From IMCC26207 sp037141255 (GTDB taxonomy: Bacteria > Actinomycetota > Acidimicrobiia > Acidimicrobiales > Microtrichaceae): DNA of 64,000 nt. The notes beneath the pieces are model-generated. The model saw nothing but the letters and a program-made list of their open reading frames with translations. It did no database searches and had not been told where the DNA came from. Position 1 is the first letter of the stretch, and each line of letters opens with the position of its first letter. This document shows, one piece after another, positions 1 to 7,555 of the stretch. The stretch covers positions 1 to 64,000 of the forward strand of contig JBAXCX010000001.1 of the NCBI GenBank assembly GCA_037141255.1. The letters run 5' to 3'. A program made the position numbers and the translations under genes.

Positions 1-1124
1 GCGCCGCCATAGGCATGACCCAGAGCAGTGCGAGCGCCATCGATCTGATGCTCGCCAGCCATACCGCGAACCTGCAAGGCTGCTTCGCCGAAGCGAATCA
101 TTCCAGAAGCCCCAATTGGATTGGTAGACAACACGCCGCCGGAACAGTTAATCGGCAGGTCTCCGTCCATTGCGGTGACGCCGTCATGGGTGAGTTGCCA
201 TCCTGTTCCTTCTTCGGCAAAGCCCAAGTTCTCGAGCCACATGGGCTCGTACCAGGAGAACGGCACATACATCTCGACTACGTCGATCTGCTCGCGCGGG
301 TTGGTGATTCCCGCCTGACGGTACACATCTGCGGCACAATCCTTGCCGGCCTGAGGCGAAACCTGATCCCGACCTGCGGCCATGGCTGGTTCGGAGCGGA
401 ACGAGGTTCCATGTACCCATGCCGGAGGACGACCCTCGGCCGCAGCGGCATCGCCGCCGGCCTCATTGGTGAGAATGAGCGCAATTGCACCGTCGGAAGA
501 AGGGCAGGTCTCTGAGTAGCGGATTGGGTCCCACAACATGAGAGAATCCTTGACTGACTCATAAGAAATGTCGTGCTCATGGAGATGCGCGTATGGGTTC
601 TTCAGTGCATTCTGACGGTCCTTGAGCGCAACGAGCACGCCAGTGTCGTCCGGCGCATTGGAGCGAGCGATGTACTGGCGAATATACGGGGCGAAGTAAC
701 CACCGGCACCCGCAACAAGCTGCTGCTGGAACGGCATGTTAAAGCTCAGTGCCCACATGGCCTCGGAGCAGCTCTGCATCTCCCAGCCGATGGTAAGCAC
801 TCGCTCGTGCACTCCGGACTCGATCAAGCCCGAGGCAACGATTGCCGTCGAACCAGAGACGGATCCAGCAGTGTGTACCCGAAAGATCGGCTTACCTACG
901 GCTCCGAGAGCCTCAACAAATGAGTACTCGGGAACCATGATTCCCTCGAAGAAGTCGGGGGCCTTTCCGATCACGATGGCATCAATATCTGCCAAGGTCA
1001 TCTGCGCGTCTTCGAGCGCACGGAAGGTTGCTTCACGCAACAGACCCGGAAGTGACACGTCGCCGCGCACCGCTGTGTATTTCGTTTGGCCGACACCTAC
1101 GACGGCTACTCGTTCTGCGCCCAT
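1..1124 (-). CDS. Thiolase-like protein (SCP-x/Ltp type), 3' end cut by window edge
   Basis: The frame is open from an ATG at 1124 to the window edge, giving 374 codons. The start reads MGAERVAVVGVGQTKY, typical of the lipid-transfer-protein branch of thiolases that act on CoA esters in sterol or fatty acid breakdown. Where classical thiolases carry the nucleophilic Cys, this protein reads HTAGSVSGST, so that Cys is replaced by Ser. Condensation or cleavage by the classical Cys mechanism is therefore unlikely, and an aldolase-like or partner role is possible. It lies 2 bp after the stop of the second thiolase-like gene and is the last visible gene of an operon with two OB-fold proteins. Confidence 0.9.
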   Translation of the reverse strand, partial: MGAERVAVVGVGQTKYTAVRGDVSLPGLLREATFRALEDAQMTLADIDAIVIGKAPDFFEGIMVPEYSFVEALGAVGKPIFRVHTAGSVSGSTAIVASGLIESGVHERVLTIGWEMQSCSEAMWALSFNMPFQQQLVAGAGGYFAPYIRQYIARSNAPDDTGVLVALKDRQNALKNPYAHLHEHDISYESVKDSLMLWDPIRYSETCPSSDGAIALILTNEAGGDAAAAEGRPPAWVHGTSFRSEPAMAAGRDQVSPQAGKDCAADVYRQAGITNPREQIDVVEMYVPFSWYEPMWLENLGFAEEGTGWQLTHDGVTAMDGDLPINCSGGVLSTNPIGASGMIRFGEAALQVRGMAGEHQIDGARTALGHAYGG

Positions 1125-1126
1125 AA

Positions 1127-2185
1127 TCAGCCCTCGCCTTCTAGAACTGCGATCAGATTGTGCTGGAGTGCATGCCCGCCGGTTGCATGGGCAACCCCTC
1201 GAGACACTTCTCCGGAATGGATACGATTTGCTACTTCAACCATGCGGATTAGGCCAGCGGCCATCATCGGGTTTGCCGCAAGTGGCCCTCCTGAAGGATT
1301 GACCTCTACGTCATCTCCTAGACCCAAAGCTGAGCGCAGAATCGGCTCGTGATGGGTAAAGCAGGTATGCAACTCGGCAATCTCGACTGGCCCATTTGCC
1401 AGGCCGGCCTTTTCGGCAGCGATCCGGACAGAGGGTGAAGTGGTTAGGTCACGGAAGTTCAGATGATGACCATCTGCTCGGTGATCGATACCGCGAATCC
1501 AAGCCGGACGTGAACACAACGACCGAGCCTTATCTCCTGCGGCCAACACGATTGCAACACCGCCGTCAGTAATTGGAGCGCAATCGTGACGCCTCAGCGG
1601 GTCAGCAAGATACTCCTCATCCATGAGCGCTGAAGGCTGTGCCGAGGTAGTGAGTTGCGCAAATGGATTGGCGGCGGCCGAGGTACGGCTGCGGTAGGCA
1701 ATGTCTGCCATAGCCTGCTCGCTCGTCACCCCTGCCTGAATTGCGGCTCGCGCCTGAAGTGCTGCGATATCCACCGAGGTAGGCCACAGCGGTGCCTCGT
1801 AATAGGGGTCGGTCATGCGTGACAGCACCCGTGGCAAGTCACCCGGTGATGACTTGCCATAGCTATACACCAGCGCCGTATCGGCGTGGCCTGTTTGAAT
1901 TTTTACCCAGGCCTCATACAGCGCCCAAGCCCCATCCATTTCGACGTGTGACTCCGAAATTGGTGGCCAAGCACCAACAGCGTCCAAGGTCATCACAAAG
2001 CTGAAGGGCTGACCAGCGAGATAGTCCGAGCTACCAGAACAGGTGAAGTCAAAGTCATGACGTCCCAATCCGGAACGTTCAATCACCTCTTGAATCACAG
2101 GCTGAATCAGTTCCACCTCGTTGACAGCAGTAGCGGAGCGAACATGTTTGGTTTGGGCAGTGGCAATAATTGCAACGTCTCTCAC
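1127..2185 (-). CDS. Thiolase-like protein (Ltp type)
   Basis: 352 residues, the usual length for the shorter Ltp-type thiolase-like proteins. The N-terminus MRDVAIIATAQTKH is characteristic. A Cys sits near residue 49 in the segment FTCSGSSDYLAG, where a thiolase nucleophile is expected, and HATGGHALQHN near the C-terminus resembles the family's glycine/histidine loop. In known actinobacteria, pairs of such proteins work with DUF35/OB-fold partners on CoA thioesters during sterol side-chain degradation. The same arrangement here supports that role, but the substrate is unknown. It sits 10 bp after the first DUF35-like gene and is part of the same four-gene operon. Confidence 0.9.
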   Translation of the reverse strand: MRDVAIIATAQTKHVRSATAVNEVELIQPVIQEVIERSGLGRHDFDFTCSGSSDYLAGQPFSFVMTLDAVGAWPPISESHVEMDGAWALYEAWVKIQTGHADTALVYSYGKSSPGDLPRVLSRMTDPYYEAPLWPTSVDIAALQARAAIQAGVTSEQAMADIAYRSRTSAAANPFAQLTTSAQPSALMDEEYLADPLRRHDCAPITDGGVAIVLAAGDKARSLCSRPAWIRGIDHRADGHHLNFRDLTTSPSVRIAAEKAGLANGPVEIAELHTCFTHHEPILRSALGLGDDVEVNPSGGPLAANPMMAAGLIRMVEVANRIHSGEVSRGVAHATGGHALQHNLIAVLEGEG

Positions 2186-2195
2186 AGCAGCATCC

Positions 2196-2783
2196 TCAGA
2201 CGTAGTCGGCTAGTTCGGAGGCGGGGACATCTGGCTCACCATTTGGCGCCCACCATTTGATGTTTTCAAAACTCGTCGTCATCTCGGAGTATTCGACCCA
2301 GACTGACTTCAATCGAAGCCCTGGCTGGACCTCGTTATAGGGAATCTCCCGCACAAGCCCGTAAATGGGAATATCCGAGCCGTCAACGAGAATCAGCGCA
2401 GAGACATAGGGAATCTCTTGAGCGTTACCGGTGAAGTCAAGGTTGACTACGCAGAAACTCACCACTGTTCCATCCAAGCCAAGATCGACCTGTTCGGTGG
2501 TAGGCAAGCCAGATACCGGGGAGACGCCGCGTGGTGGGATATACACCTTGCCGGTCTCGGAGCAACGCTCGCCCACCAGGCGCTTTTCTTTGATGGCTCG
2601 CAGAAAGCGTGTGGTTGCAAGGCCGGGCGTGTAGTCATAGGTAAGCGAAGCAAAGGCTCGCACGCTGCGCACTGACTCAACCGAGGCAATCTCTTCGATT
2701 GCAGACATGTCAACTTCGGGCTGTGACCAGACTCCCTCGGGAATCTCGATTGGTGCTGGTTCTGATGATGCGGTGTCAGTCAT
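2196..2783 (-). CDS. DUF35-like OB-fold protein, zinc ribbon degenerate
   Basis: 195 residues. The segment RFLRAIKEKRLVGERC followed by VYIPPR matches the DUF35 layout of an N-terminal rubredoxin-like zinc ribbon and an OB fold, found beside thiolase-like proteins and thought to help bind acyl-CoA. Only one Cys of the usual four zinc ligands remains (GERCSETG, then SPVSG), so the ribbon probably binds no zinc. An acidic N-terminal extension of about 40 residues precedes the domain. It lies 11 bp after the second OB-fold gene and 10 bp before the thiolase-like gene, which implies co-expression and probably a complex. Confidence 0.85.
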   Translation of the reverse strand: MTDTASSEPAPIEIPEGVWSQPEVDMSAIEEIASVESVRSVRAFASLTYDYTPGLATTRFLRAIKEKRLVGERCSETGKVYIPPRGVSPVSGLPTTEQVDLGLDGTVVSFCVVNLDFTGNAQEIPYVSALILVDGSDIPIYGLVREIPYNEVQPGLRLKSVWVEYSEMTTSFENIKWWAPNGEPDVPASELADYV

Positions 2784-2794
2784 AGTGGTTCCCT

Positions 2795-3256
2795 TCAGCT
2801 CACAGGCTCGAAACAGAGCAGGTCATCCATTGATCCGATTCGTTCCTCTGCGAACTTGGCTCGCACTCGCAGTCCCGTGACCATCACATCGTGCGGGGCA
2901 TCAACGGCATGCATCATCGGTGTGTCGGCACCGTCGAGTTTGACCATGGCCCAAGCAAAGGGATGATCCAGAGGTTGGCCATCACGAACGGATTTGTTCC
3001 AAGACCAGAACAGCACCTCACCCTCGGAGCCAACCGGAACCAACTTGGTAAGGGATGCACCCGAGGCAGGGTCGTATTCGACGGGCGGGCAGAGCACCTT
3101 GCCTCGGTCATCTTCGATGCCAATAAAGCGACCCTCACGAAGAGCCGTCAGGAAGGCTCCAATTACGGGACCGGTGGTTCGCTTGAAGGGATACTCCAAA
3201 ACGAGTGGTGCGCGTAGGACGTCCTCTTCCCCGCTGGTGGTCGCTTCTTCGGGCAT
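2795..3256 (-). CDS. DUF35-like OB-fold protein, first gene of the thiolase operon
   Basis: 153 residues. The FLTALREGRFIGIED start and GEVLFWSWNKSVRDGQ segment match the OB-fold half of DUF35 proteins. The zinc-ribbon cysteines are absent. The ATG at 3256 is preceded by a GGGGG ribosome binding site four bases upstream. It is the first gene of a four-gene operon (two OB-fold proteins, two thiolase-like proteins). A KstR-type operator at 3312-3325 lies about 55 bp upstream, so the operon probably belongs to a sterol or lipid degradation regulon. It could form a heteromer with the second OB-fold protein. Confidence 0.85.
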   Translation of the reverse strand: MPEEATTSGEEDVLRAPLVLEYPFKRTTGPVIGAFLTALREGRFIGIEDDRGKVLCPPVEYDPASGASLTKLVPVGSEGEVLFWSWNKSVRDGQPLDHPFAWAMVKLDGADTPMMHAVDAPHDVMVTGLRVRAKFAEERIGSMDDLLCFEPVS

Positions 3257-3276
3257 CTGACCCCCTGTACATGTGC

Positions 3277-3293
3277 CCCCGGACCACCCGGGG
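3277..3293 (-). other. GC-rich hairpin in the 5' leader of the thiolase operon
   Basis: A 6-bp inverted repeat (CCCCGG/CCGGGG) with a 5-base loop lies between the KstR-type operator and the first start codon. It would form in the mRNA leader 20-40 bases upstream of the ribosome binding site. Its function is unknown. Confidence 0.35.
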
Positions 3294-3307
3294 TGCGAAA
3301 CGTGAGA

Positions 3308-4027
3308 CTAGAACAGGTTCTTGTTTTTTGCAGATCGGGTGGACAAGAAATTATCAAGCAGGCGGGCTGCACGCTCTCGACTGCCATGCTCATGCAGATC
3401 CGCCTCGACGAGGAGAGTCTGAGGATCAACGCCAAGGTCTTCGAGTTGATCGAGATCATCGACAAACCATTCCTCGAGGACTGAGCGATTGACTTCGGGG
3501 TGGAATTGAACCGCCAGATTCCTCCGCAGTAAGAAAGCCTGCGGGCCAGCGCTTGAAGAAGCCAGCGCCTGAGCACCTCGGGGTACCTCAAAACAATCAA
3601 GGTGCCACTGCATCCAAGGGCCGGAATCAATTTCGACACTGCGCCCAGACTCGGCAACTGATTCGACACTCAGCCAGCCAATCTCGGGGGTATGCCCTGC
3701 TGCAACTCCTCCACCATGAGCAGCAGACAGAAGTTGTCCGCCGAAACACATGCCCAAAACAGCTACTCCAGCGGCATCGGCTTGGCGGAGGAACTCCAAC
3801 TCAGGGGTGACCCAATGAGCTACTGCTTCTTCGTAGACAGACCATCGCGAGCCGTATACAAAAATCAGATCAAACTCTGCGGGGTTGGGAAACTCTGCAT
3901 TTCCGGCCGGAGATCCAGCTTGCAGACAAACCTGATGCTGCACCGAATCGATACCGCGATCGCTCACGAGCTCACCGATTACCCCGGGGGACGAGTTGGC
4001 ATCGTGATGAACATGAAGCGCCTTCAC
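3308..4027 (-). CDS. Class I glutamine amidotransferase (GMP synthase-like)
   Basis: 239 residues from a GTG at 4027, reading VKALHVHHDANSSPG. The open frame runs further upstream to 4249 but that part overlaps mftF and looks non-coding. The catalytic Cys is in GMCFGGQ at about residue 94, and the His and Glu of the triad are in QFHPEV at about residues 176-178. Such domains release ammonia from glutamine or act as gamma-glutamyl hydrolases. It lies about 80 bp after mftF, separated from it by a very strong hairpin. A stand-alone amidotransferase is not a standard mycofactocin gene, so a role in glutamylation or amide chemistry there is only a guess. Confidence 0.85.
   Translation of the reverse strand: MKALHVHHDANSSPGVIGELVSDRGIDSVQHQVCLQAGSPAGNAEFPNPAEFDLIFVYGSRWSVYEEAVAHWVTPELEFLRQADAAGVAVLGMCFGGQLLSAAHGGGVAAGHTPEIGWLSVESVAESGRSVEIDSGPWMQWHLDCFEVPRGAQALASSSAGPQAFLLRRNLAVQFHPEVNRSVLEEWFVDDLDQLEDLGVDPQTLLVEADLHEHGSRERAARLLDNFLSTRSAKNKNLF
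3312..3325. promoter_or_regulatory. KstR-type operator, site 1 (AACAGGTTCTTGTT)
   Basis: Matches the AACNNGTTCYWGTT pattern shared by four sites in this window, with the symmetric core AGAACAGGTTCT. It overlaps the last codons of the amidotransferase gene and lies 55 bp upstream of the DUF35/thiolase operon on the minus strand. The known KstR motif is of the AACnnGTTCTAGTT type; assigning it to the regulator at 46505-47110 is an inference. Confidence 0.6.
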
Positions 4028-4085
4028 AGCCCCAGAGTGTTGCCGATCTGCGGGGGCTCTTGCAGGTCGGCCGGCCCTTACCGTT

Positions 4086-4136
4086 GCCAACTCGGATGTT
4101 TCTGGTCGACTATCGACCAGAAACATCCGAGTTGGC
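4086..4136 (-). repeat. Perfect 24-bp inverted repeat at the end of mftF
   Basis: Arms 4086-4109 and 4113-4136 are perfectly complementary over 24 bp, with a 3-base loop at 4110-4112. The loop is exactly the TAG stop codon of mftF. The upstream arm encodes the last residues of MftF (NSDVSGR). No T-run follows, so it is not a standard intrinsic terminator. It could be a terminator, an RNase processing or 3'-protection element, or a remnant of a mobile palindromic repeat. Confidence 0.8.
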
Positions 4137-5642
4137 CGTATGCGGGCGGGTGATTGTGGGCAACAGGGCCCGCAGGGAGCGCTCGCGGAGGCATCCAAGC
4201 CAGACACCCGCACCGTAAGACATGTCATCCAAAAGCCCGAGCCCCACAAACTGAAGCGCTTCAGAAAGCGAGGAAGCCCGAGAGGGGTGTTTGGTCCCAG
4301 ACAACTCTGACAACTCAGACAACTCAGAGCGTTGGTCTCGCAGCGAATCGAGGGCCGTGACCACCACTGCCGCAGCTACAGCAGAGCGAGCACGAGAACT
4401 CAGCACCGCAGCCGGAACTGCCACCGGCCACCAGACTCGTTGAACGCTGCGAGCGAGCTGCGCACCAGCACCGAGGTGGCCGCCAATTCCAAGGCGCAAA
4501 ACCTCGGAAATGGGAACCTCTGGCAACTTCTTGTGCAACATCCACGTGGTGCCAAGTCCAAGCGTTGCTCCCAAGCCGAGATGGCCCGCAGCCACAAGGC
4601 CCCAGACCGCCGCGCTCCAAGGCGAGAGAATCACGGGCGCGACCTTGCCGGGATGAGCCTGATCAAGCGCAGCGGCCGAGGTTCCGTATGCGACGCGTTG
4701 TTGCATCCAGGTTCGCAGGGCTGATCGGGTCTCGTGATACACCACAGATCGAGGGTCGTACCTAACTCGGGCGCCTTGTTCCACGAGTCGCCAGATCAGG
4801 TCCACATCTTCTCCCACCAACAGTGCTGGGTTAAACCCGCCCGCTTGACGAACCACTTCGGTACGCATCAGCACCGCAGCGCTCGGCACATACGACACCC
4901 GAGTGCCTGCAGAAACTCGACCAGTTTGTACTCCCAAGTCAAGGGGCGAGCGGTGTGATTCATACAACTCAAGCGCAGTCTGGGAACCGACAGCAGTCAT
5001 TCCTGGCACTGCCGCGATCCGAGGCGCTGCAGCGGCCACGGATGGGTCACCGAGCTGCGAAATCAGTGGATCTAGCCAACCGGGTGTGACCGAGCAGTCC
5101 GAATCCACGAACGCCACGAGTGCAGTTGAAACCTGACCAAGACCCAGATTTCGGGCCTGAGCCGGACCGGCAGACTCCTCGCACCGAATCACTTGAATCG
5201 ACGGTAATCGCCGATCAGCAATCTGGACCTCGAACGGCTCTGCAGACCCATCATCGACAATGATGATCTCTACGAGATGTGCAACTCCTGTGCCAGCAGC
5301 AGTCGCGAGGGATGCCAACAAGCGCTCCACGCCAGCCGCGCGATCACGCACCGGCACCACCAGTGTTACCTCTTCCGAAGGCCAAGCCCCAGCGAGCAGG
5401 TCTGGCTCGGGGTGTACGACTCCCGCGTCGATCCAGCGTGAGATGAGTGCCGACTCAGCGGTGCTCGCAAAAAATGGGGCTCGTGATTCGAGGCGATCCA
5501 TAAGCGCTGCGCCGGCCGGAGTCAGCGAGAAGAACCGAATGGGAGAACCGCCGAGCAAGAGCTTGCCACGGTGACCAAAGCGTCGCACCGAAGGGTCACA
5601 AGCAAAAGCTGGAACGCTCTGCGCCGACGGAGCTTGAGTCAC
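4110..5642 (-). CDS. mftF: Mycofactocin glycosyltransferase MftF
   Basis: 510 residues, a little longer than well-known MftF proteins. The N-terminal 90 residues form a small winged-helix-like region (FSLTPAGAALMDRL). A GT-2 domain follows with EIIIVDDGSAEP, the DxD-like FVDSDCSV and a catalytic acid region LVGEDVDLIWRL. The C-terminal third is hydrophobic, consistent with membrane attachment. Known MftF adds beta-1,4-glucose units to premycofactocin. The GTG start overlaps the mftE stop (GTGA), which implies translational coupling. Near the C-terminus a 9-bp tandem repeat encodes SELSELSELS. The stop codon lies in the loop of a 24-bp hairpin. Confidence 0.93.
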   Translation of the reverse strand: MTQAPSAQSVPAFACDPSVRRFGHRGKLLLGGSPIRFFSLTPAGAALMDRLESRAPFFASTAESALISRWIDAGVVHPEPDLLAGAWPSEEVTLVVPVRDRAAGVERLLASLATAAGTGVAHLVEIIIVDDGSAEPFEVQIADRRLPSIQVIRCEESAGPAQARNLGLGQVSTALVAFVDSDCSVTPGWLDPLISQLGDPSVAAAAPRIAAVPGMTAVGSQTALELYESHRSPLDLGVQTGRVSAGTRVSYVPSAAVLMRTEVVRQAGGFNPALLVGEDVDLIWRLVEQGARVRYDPRSVVYHETRSALRTWMQQRVAYGTSAAALDQAHPGKVAPVILSPWSAAVWGLVAAGHLGLGATLGLGTTWMLHKKLPEVPISEVLRLGIGGHLGAGAQLARSVQRVWWPVAVPAAVLSSRARSAVAAAVVVTALDSLRDQRSELSELSELSGTKHPSRASSLSEALQFVGLGLLDDMSYGAGVWLGCLRERSLRALLPTITRPHTANSDVSGR

Positions 5643-6343
5643 GATTCTCTTTGCCCGCGCCAGTCAGCAACGAAGCCTTGCAGGTCGAAAAGCAGCTCAG
5701 CACATACCCGAGCGCCTTCCTCTGCAGTTGCATCACGGGGGTCGCCGAGCACACCATTAGGCGTGATGGCTGCCAGGCCTTCGGTGAGAACCTTCGGTGC
5801 AATGTCTCGCCAGCGATCGGTGCTACCAACCTCAAGGCGTTCCGTGCGAACGCAGGCAGGATCGAGATGTAGCAAGATGGATGTCTCGGTTCTTCCGGCA
5901 TGGGAGTCGCCACCGGCGACTTGGGGGTTCCACACTGCAGCATCACGAGACTCAAGTCTGAGTTTCGTAATCGCGGCGGCCACGGCAGCGATGTTTCCGC
6001 CATGGCCGTTCACGAAGAGCACCGCAGCAAAGGGCCCAACCCCGGTCGAGGGCAAGGCAGAACGAACAAGTTCAATGATGACCGACTCCAGCACTGCGCT
6101 ACCGATCGATAGCGTGCCGGCAAACCCCTGATGCTCCCCCGAGGCTGCGATGGTTACCGGTGGGGCAATCACGAGACCCGGACGTAACTGAGCAAGTTGA
6201 TCAGAGAGCCAACTTGCGATTCGTTGGTCAGTGTCAACGGGTAGGTGCGGACCATGCTGCTCACAACTTCCGAGAGGTACCACGAGCAGCGAATCTGGTG
6301 GCACCTCAGGCCATGCAAGTTGCGCCAAATAGGTGGCAGCCAT
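5639..6343 (-). CDS. mftE: Mycofactocin creatininase-family peptidase MftE
   Basis: 234 residues from the ATG at 6343 (MAATYLAQLAWPEV). This start is one base after the ETF-beta stop and is preferred over an in-frame start at 6385 inside that gene. Creatininase-family metal ligands are visible in SCEQHGPHLPVDTD, VNGHGGN and GGDSHAGRTETS. Known MftE cleaves the modified MftA peptide to release the C-terminal Val-Tyr-derived cofactor precursor. It lies in the mycofactocin operon between the electron-transfer genes and mftF, and overlaps mftF by 4 bp. Confidence 0.94.
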   Translation of the reverse strand: MAATYLAQLAWPEVPPDSLLVVPLGSCEQHGPHLPVDTDQRIASWLSDQLAQLRPGLVIAPPVTIAASGEHQGFAGTLSIGSAVLESVIIELVRSALPSTGVGPFAAVLFVNGHGGNIAAVAAAITKLRLESRDAAVWNPQVAGGDSHAGRTETSILLHLDPACVRTERLEVGSTDRWRDIAPKVLTEGLAAITPNGVLGDPRDATAEEGARVCAELLFDLQGFVADWRGQRES

Positions 6344-6344
6344 C

Positions 6345-7232
6345 TCAGGCCGGAGGGGTTTGTTCGAGGTAGCCCCAAGCAACAAGTTGCGTGAGTACTG
6401 CTTCGGCAGCCTGCTCCGGGTCTAACACCAGCGTGCGTGATGCGCTGCTATGAGTCTGAGCCCCCGTGAGTTCAACAATTCTGCTGAGTGCATCCTCGCC
6501 TACTGGCGGCGGTAACACACGAGACCTTGGACGCCAGGGCCGCAGGCGATATATCTCTGCTGCTGCGATGGGCTGTGAAGAACGGACTTCGATGGTCTTG
6601 TTTTTGGCATCAAGGGTTGCAGCAAGTGAGGAGCGGCGAAGGTCAGCGACTGAACCTTCAACAGAAACAACAGCCGGGGTGGTAACAATCAAGCGCTCAC
6701 GACGGCCACCGTCGAGACGACGTGTGGCTTCTAGATGACGCGGCTGAGTTGGTTTCAGCTCAATCAGCCCGAGGGCCTGCGCAGATCCAAGCTCGTGAGC
6801 AAGAAATGCTGGCACCGAACCAGAGCCCCGGTCCGCGCTCACATCTCCACAAATCACGAGTTGTGCATCGAGTGCGAGCGGCCTCAGTTCAGCTGCGAGC
6901 AGCTCTGCCACTTCTGCACTACTGCGTTGTTCTGCAAGGTCAAGGCGCACCACGCGAGACACACCCGCGGCGAAGAACTCGTACAGAGACTCCTCGGCAT
7001 CTGCAGTAGCTGCACACAAGACGGTGACCGAACTTGGCGTTCCTGCTTGGGCCCAGGCCTCGGCAATGCGCAACGCAGACTCGACGGCGGCAAAGTCTGA
7101 GCTCGAAATCCCCGAACTGCGCGGCCGTATCTCAACAGAACCATGAAGGGGATCAATCTCGGGGCGAAGCTCAGCCCACTTCACGCAAGCAACAATATTC
7201 ATCGAGCCTGCGTTCGCCGATGGAGCGTTCAT
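6345..7232 (-). CDS. Mycofactocin-associated electron transfer flavoprotein, beta subunit
   Basis: 295 residues from the ATG at 7232 (MNAPSANAGSMN), chosen for an AAGGTG ribosome binding site upstream; an internal ATG at 7202 (MNIVACVKWAEL) fits the family start equally well. ETF-beta features include the N-terminal CVKW segment and the nucleotide-binding region ADRGSGSVPAFLAHELG. Sequence after residue 240 is longer than in housekeeping ETF-beta. The protein should pair with the ETF-alpha gene at 8850 to carry electrons to the FixC-like oxidoreductase and ferredoxin encoded between them. The four-gene electron-transfer set is embedded in the mycofactocin operon, which suggests it reoxidises reduced mycofactocin or its enzymes. 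Confidence 0.88.
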   Translation of the reverse strand: MNAPSANAGSMNIVACVKWAELRPEIDPLHGSVEIRPRSSGISSSDFAAVESALRIAEAWAQAGTPSSVTVLCAATADAEESLYEFFAAGVSRVVRLDLAEQRSSAEVAELLAAELRPLALDAQLVICGDVSADRGSGSVPAFLAHELGSAQALGLIELKPTQPRHLEATRRLDGGRRERLIVTTPAVVSVEGSVADLRRSSLAATLDAKNKTIEVRSSQPIAAAEIYRLRPWRPRSRVLPPPVGEDALSRIVELTGAQTHSSASRTLVLDPEQAAEAVLTQLVAWGYLEQTPPA

Positions 7233-7255
7233 GAACCTGTCTTCACCTTCGGGAA

Positions 7256-7555
7256 TCATGAGGCATGAAACACAACGCCATGGCCGCCCTCGGGGTAGGA
7301 CCAGGTGATTGCGCCCTCTTCGTTGCACACCATGTAGCAGGTGCCGCACTCAAAGCAGAGTTCGTAGTTGAACAAAATCCCGCCATCAGCAGTCGGGACG
7401 AACAGATTCGCAGGACAGGCCGTGATACAGCCCCGAGTTGAACAGTCTGCGCACTTCTCTCCATCCACCGTGATGTGAGCCTGTTCATGAACGCGAAACT
7501 CAACCGAGCTCATGCGGGATTCAAAGCTGATCTCTGGGTAAGCCTCTGAACTCAT
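7256..7555 (-). CDS. FixX-like ferredoxin of the mycofactocin electron-transfer set
   Basis: 99 residues. Eight cysteines occur in two clusters (CADCSTRGCITACP and CFECGTCYMVC), enough for one or two iron-sulfur clusters. Length and layout match FixX-like partners of ETF:quinone oxidoreductases. The ATG at 7555 overlaps the stop of the FixC-like gene by four bases (ATGA); a second Met at residue 15 is a less likely start. It probably passes electrons from the ETF to the FixC-like protein and on to quinone at the membrane. Confidence 0.93.
   Translation of the reverse strand: MSSEAYPEISFESRMSSVEFRVHEQAHITVDGEKCADCSTRGCITACPANLFVPTADGGILFNYELCFECGTCYMVCNEEGAITWSYPEGGHGVVFHAS

Noticed and set aside
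4028..4249. Longer start for the glutamine amidotransferase
   Set aside because: It runs through the mftF stop and the 24-bp hairpin; the GTG at 4027 begins at the expected first strand of the domain.
4300..4335. 9-bp direct repeats near the 3' end of mftF
   Set aside because: They are in-frame codons for SELSELSELS within the MftF tail, so they are described with the gene and not as a separate element.
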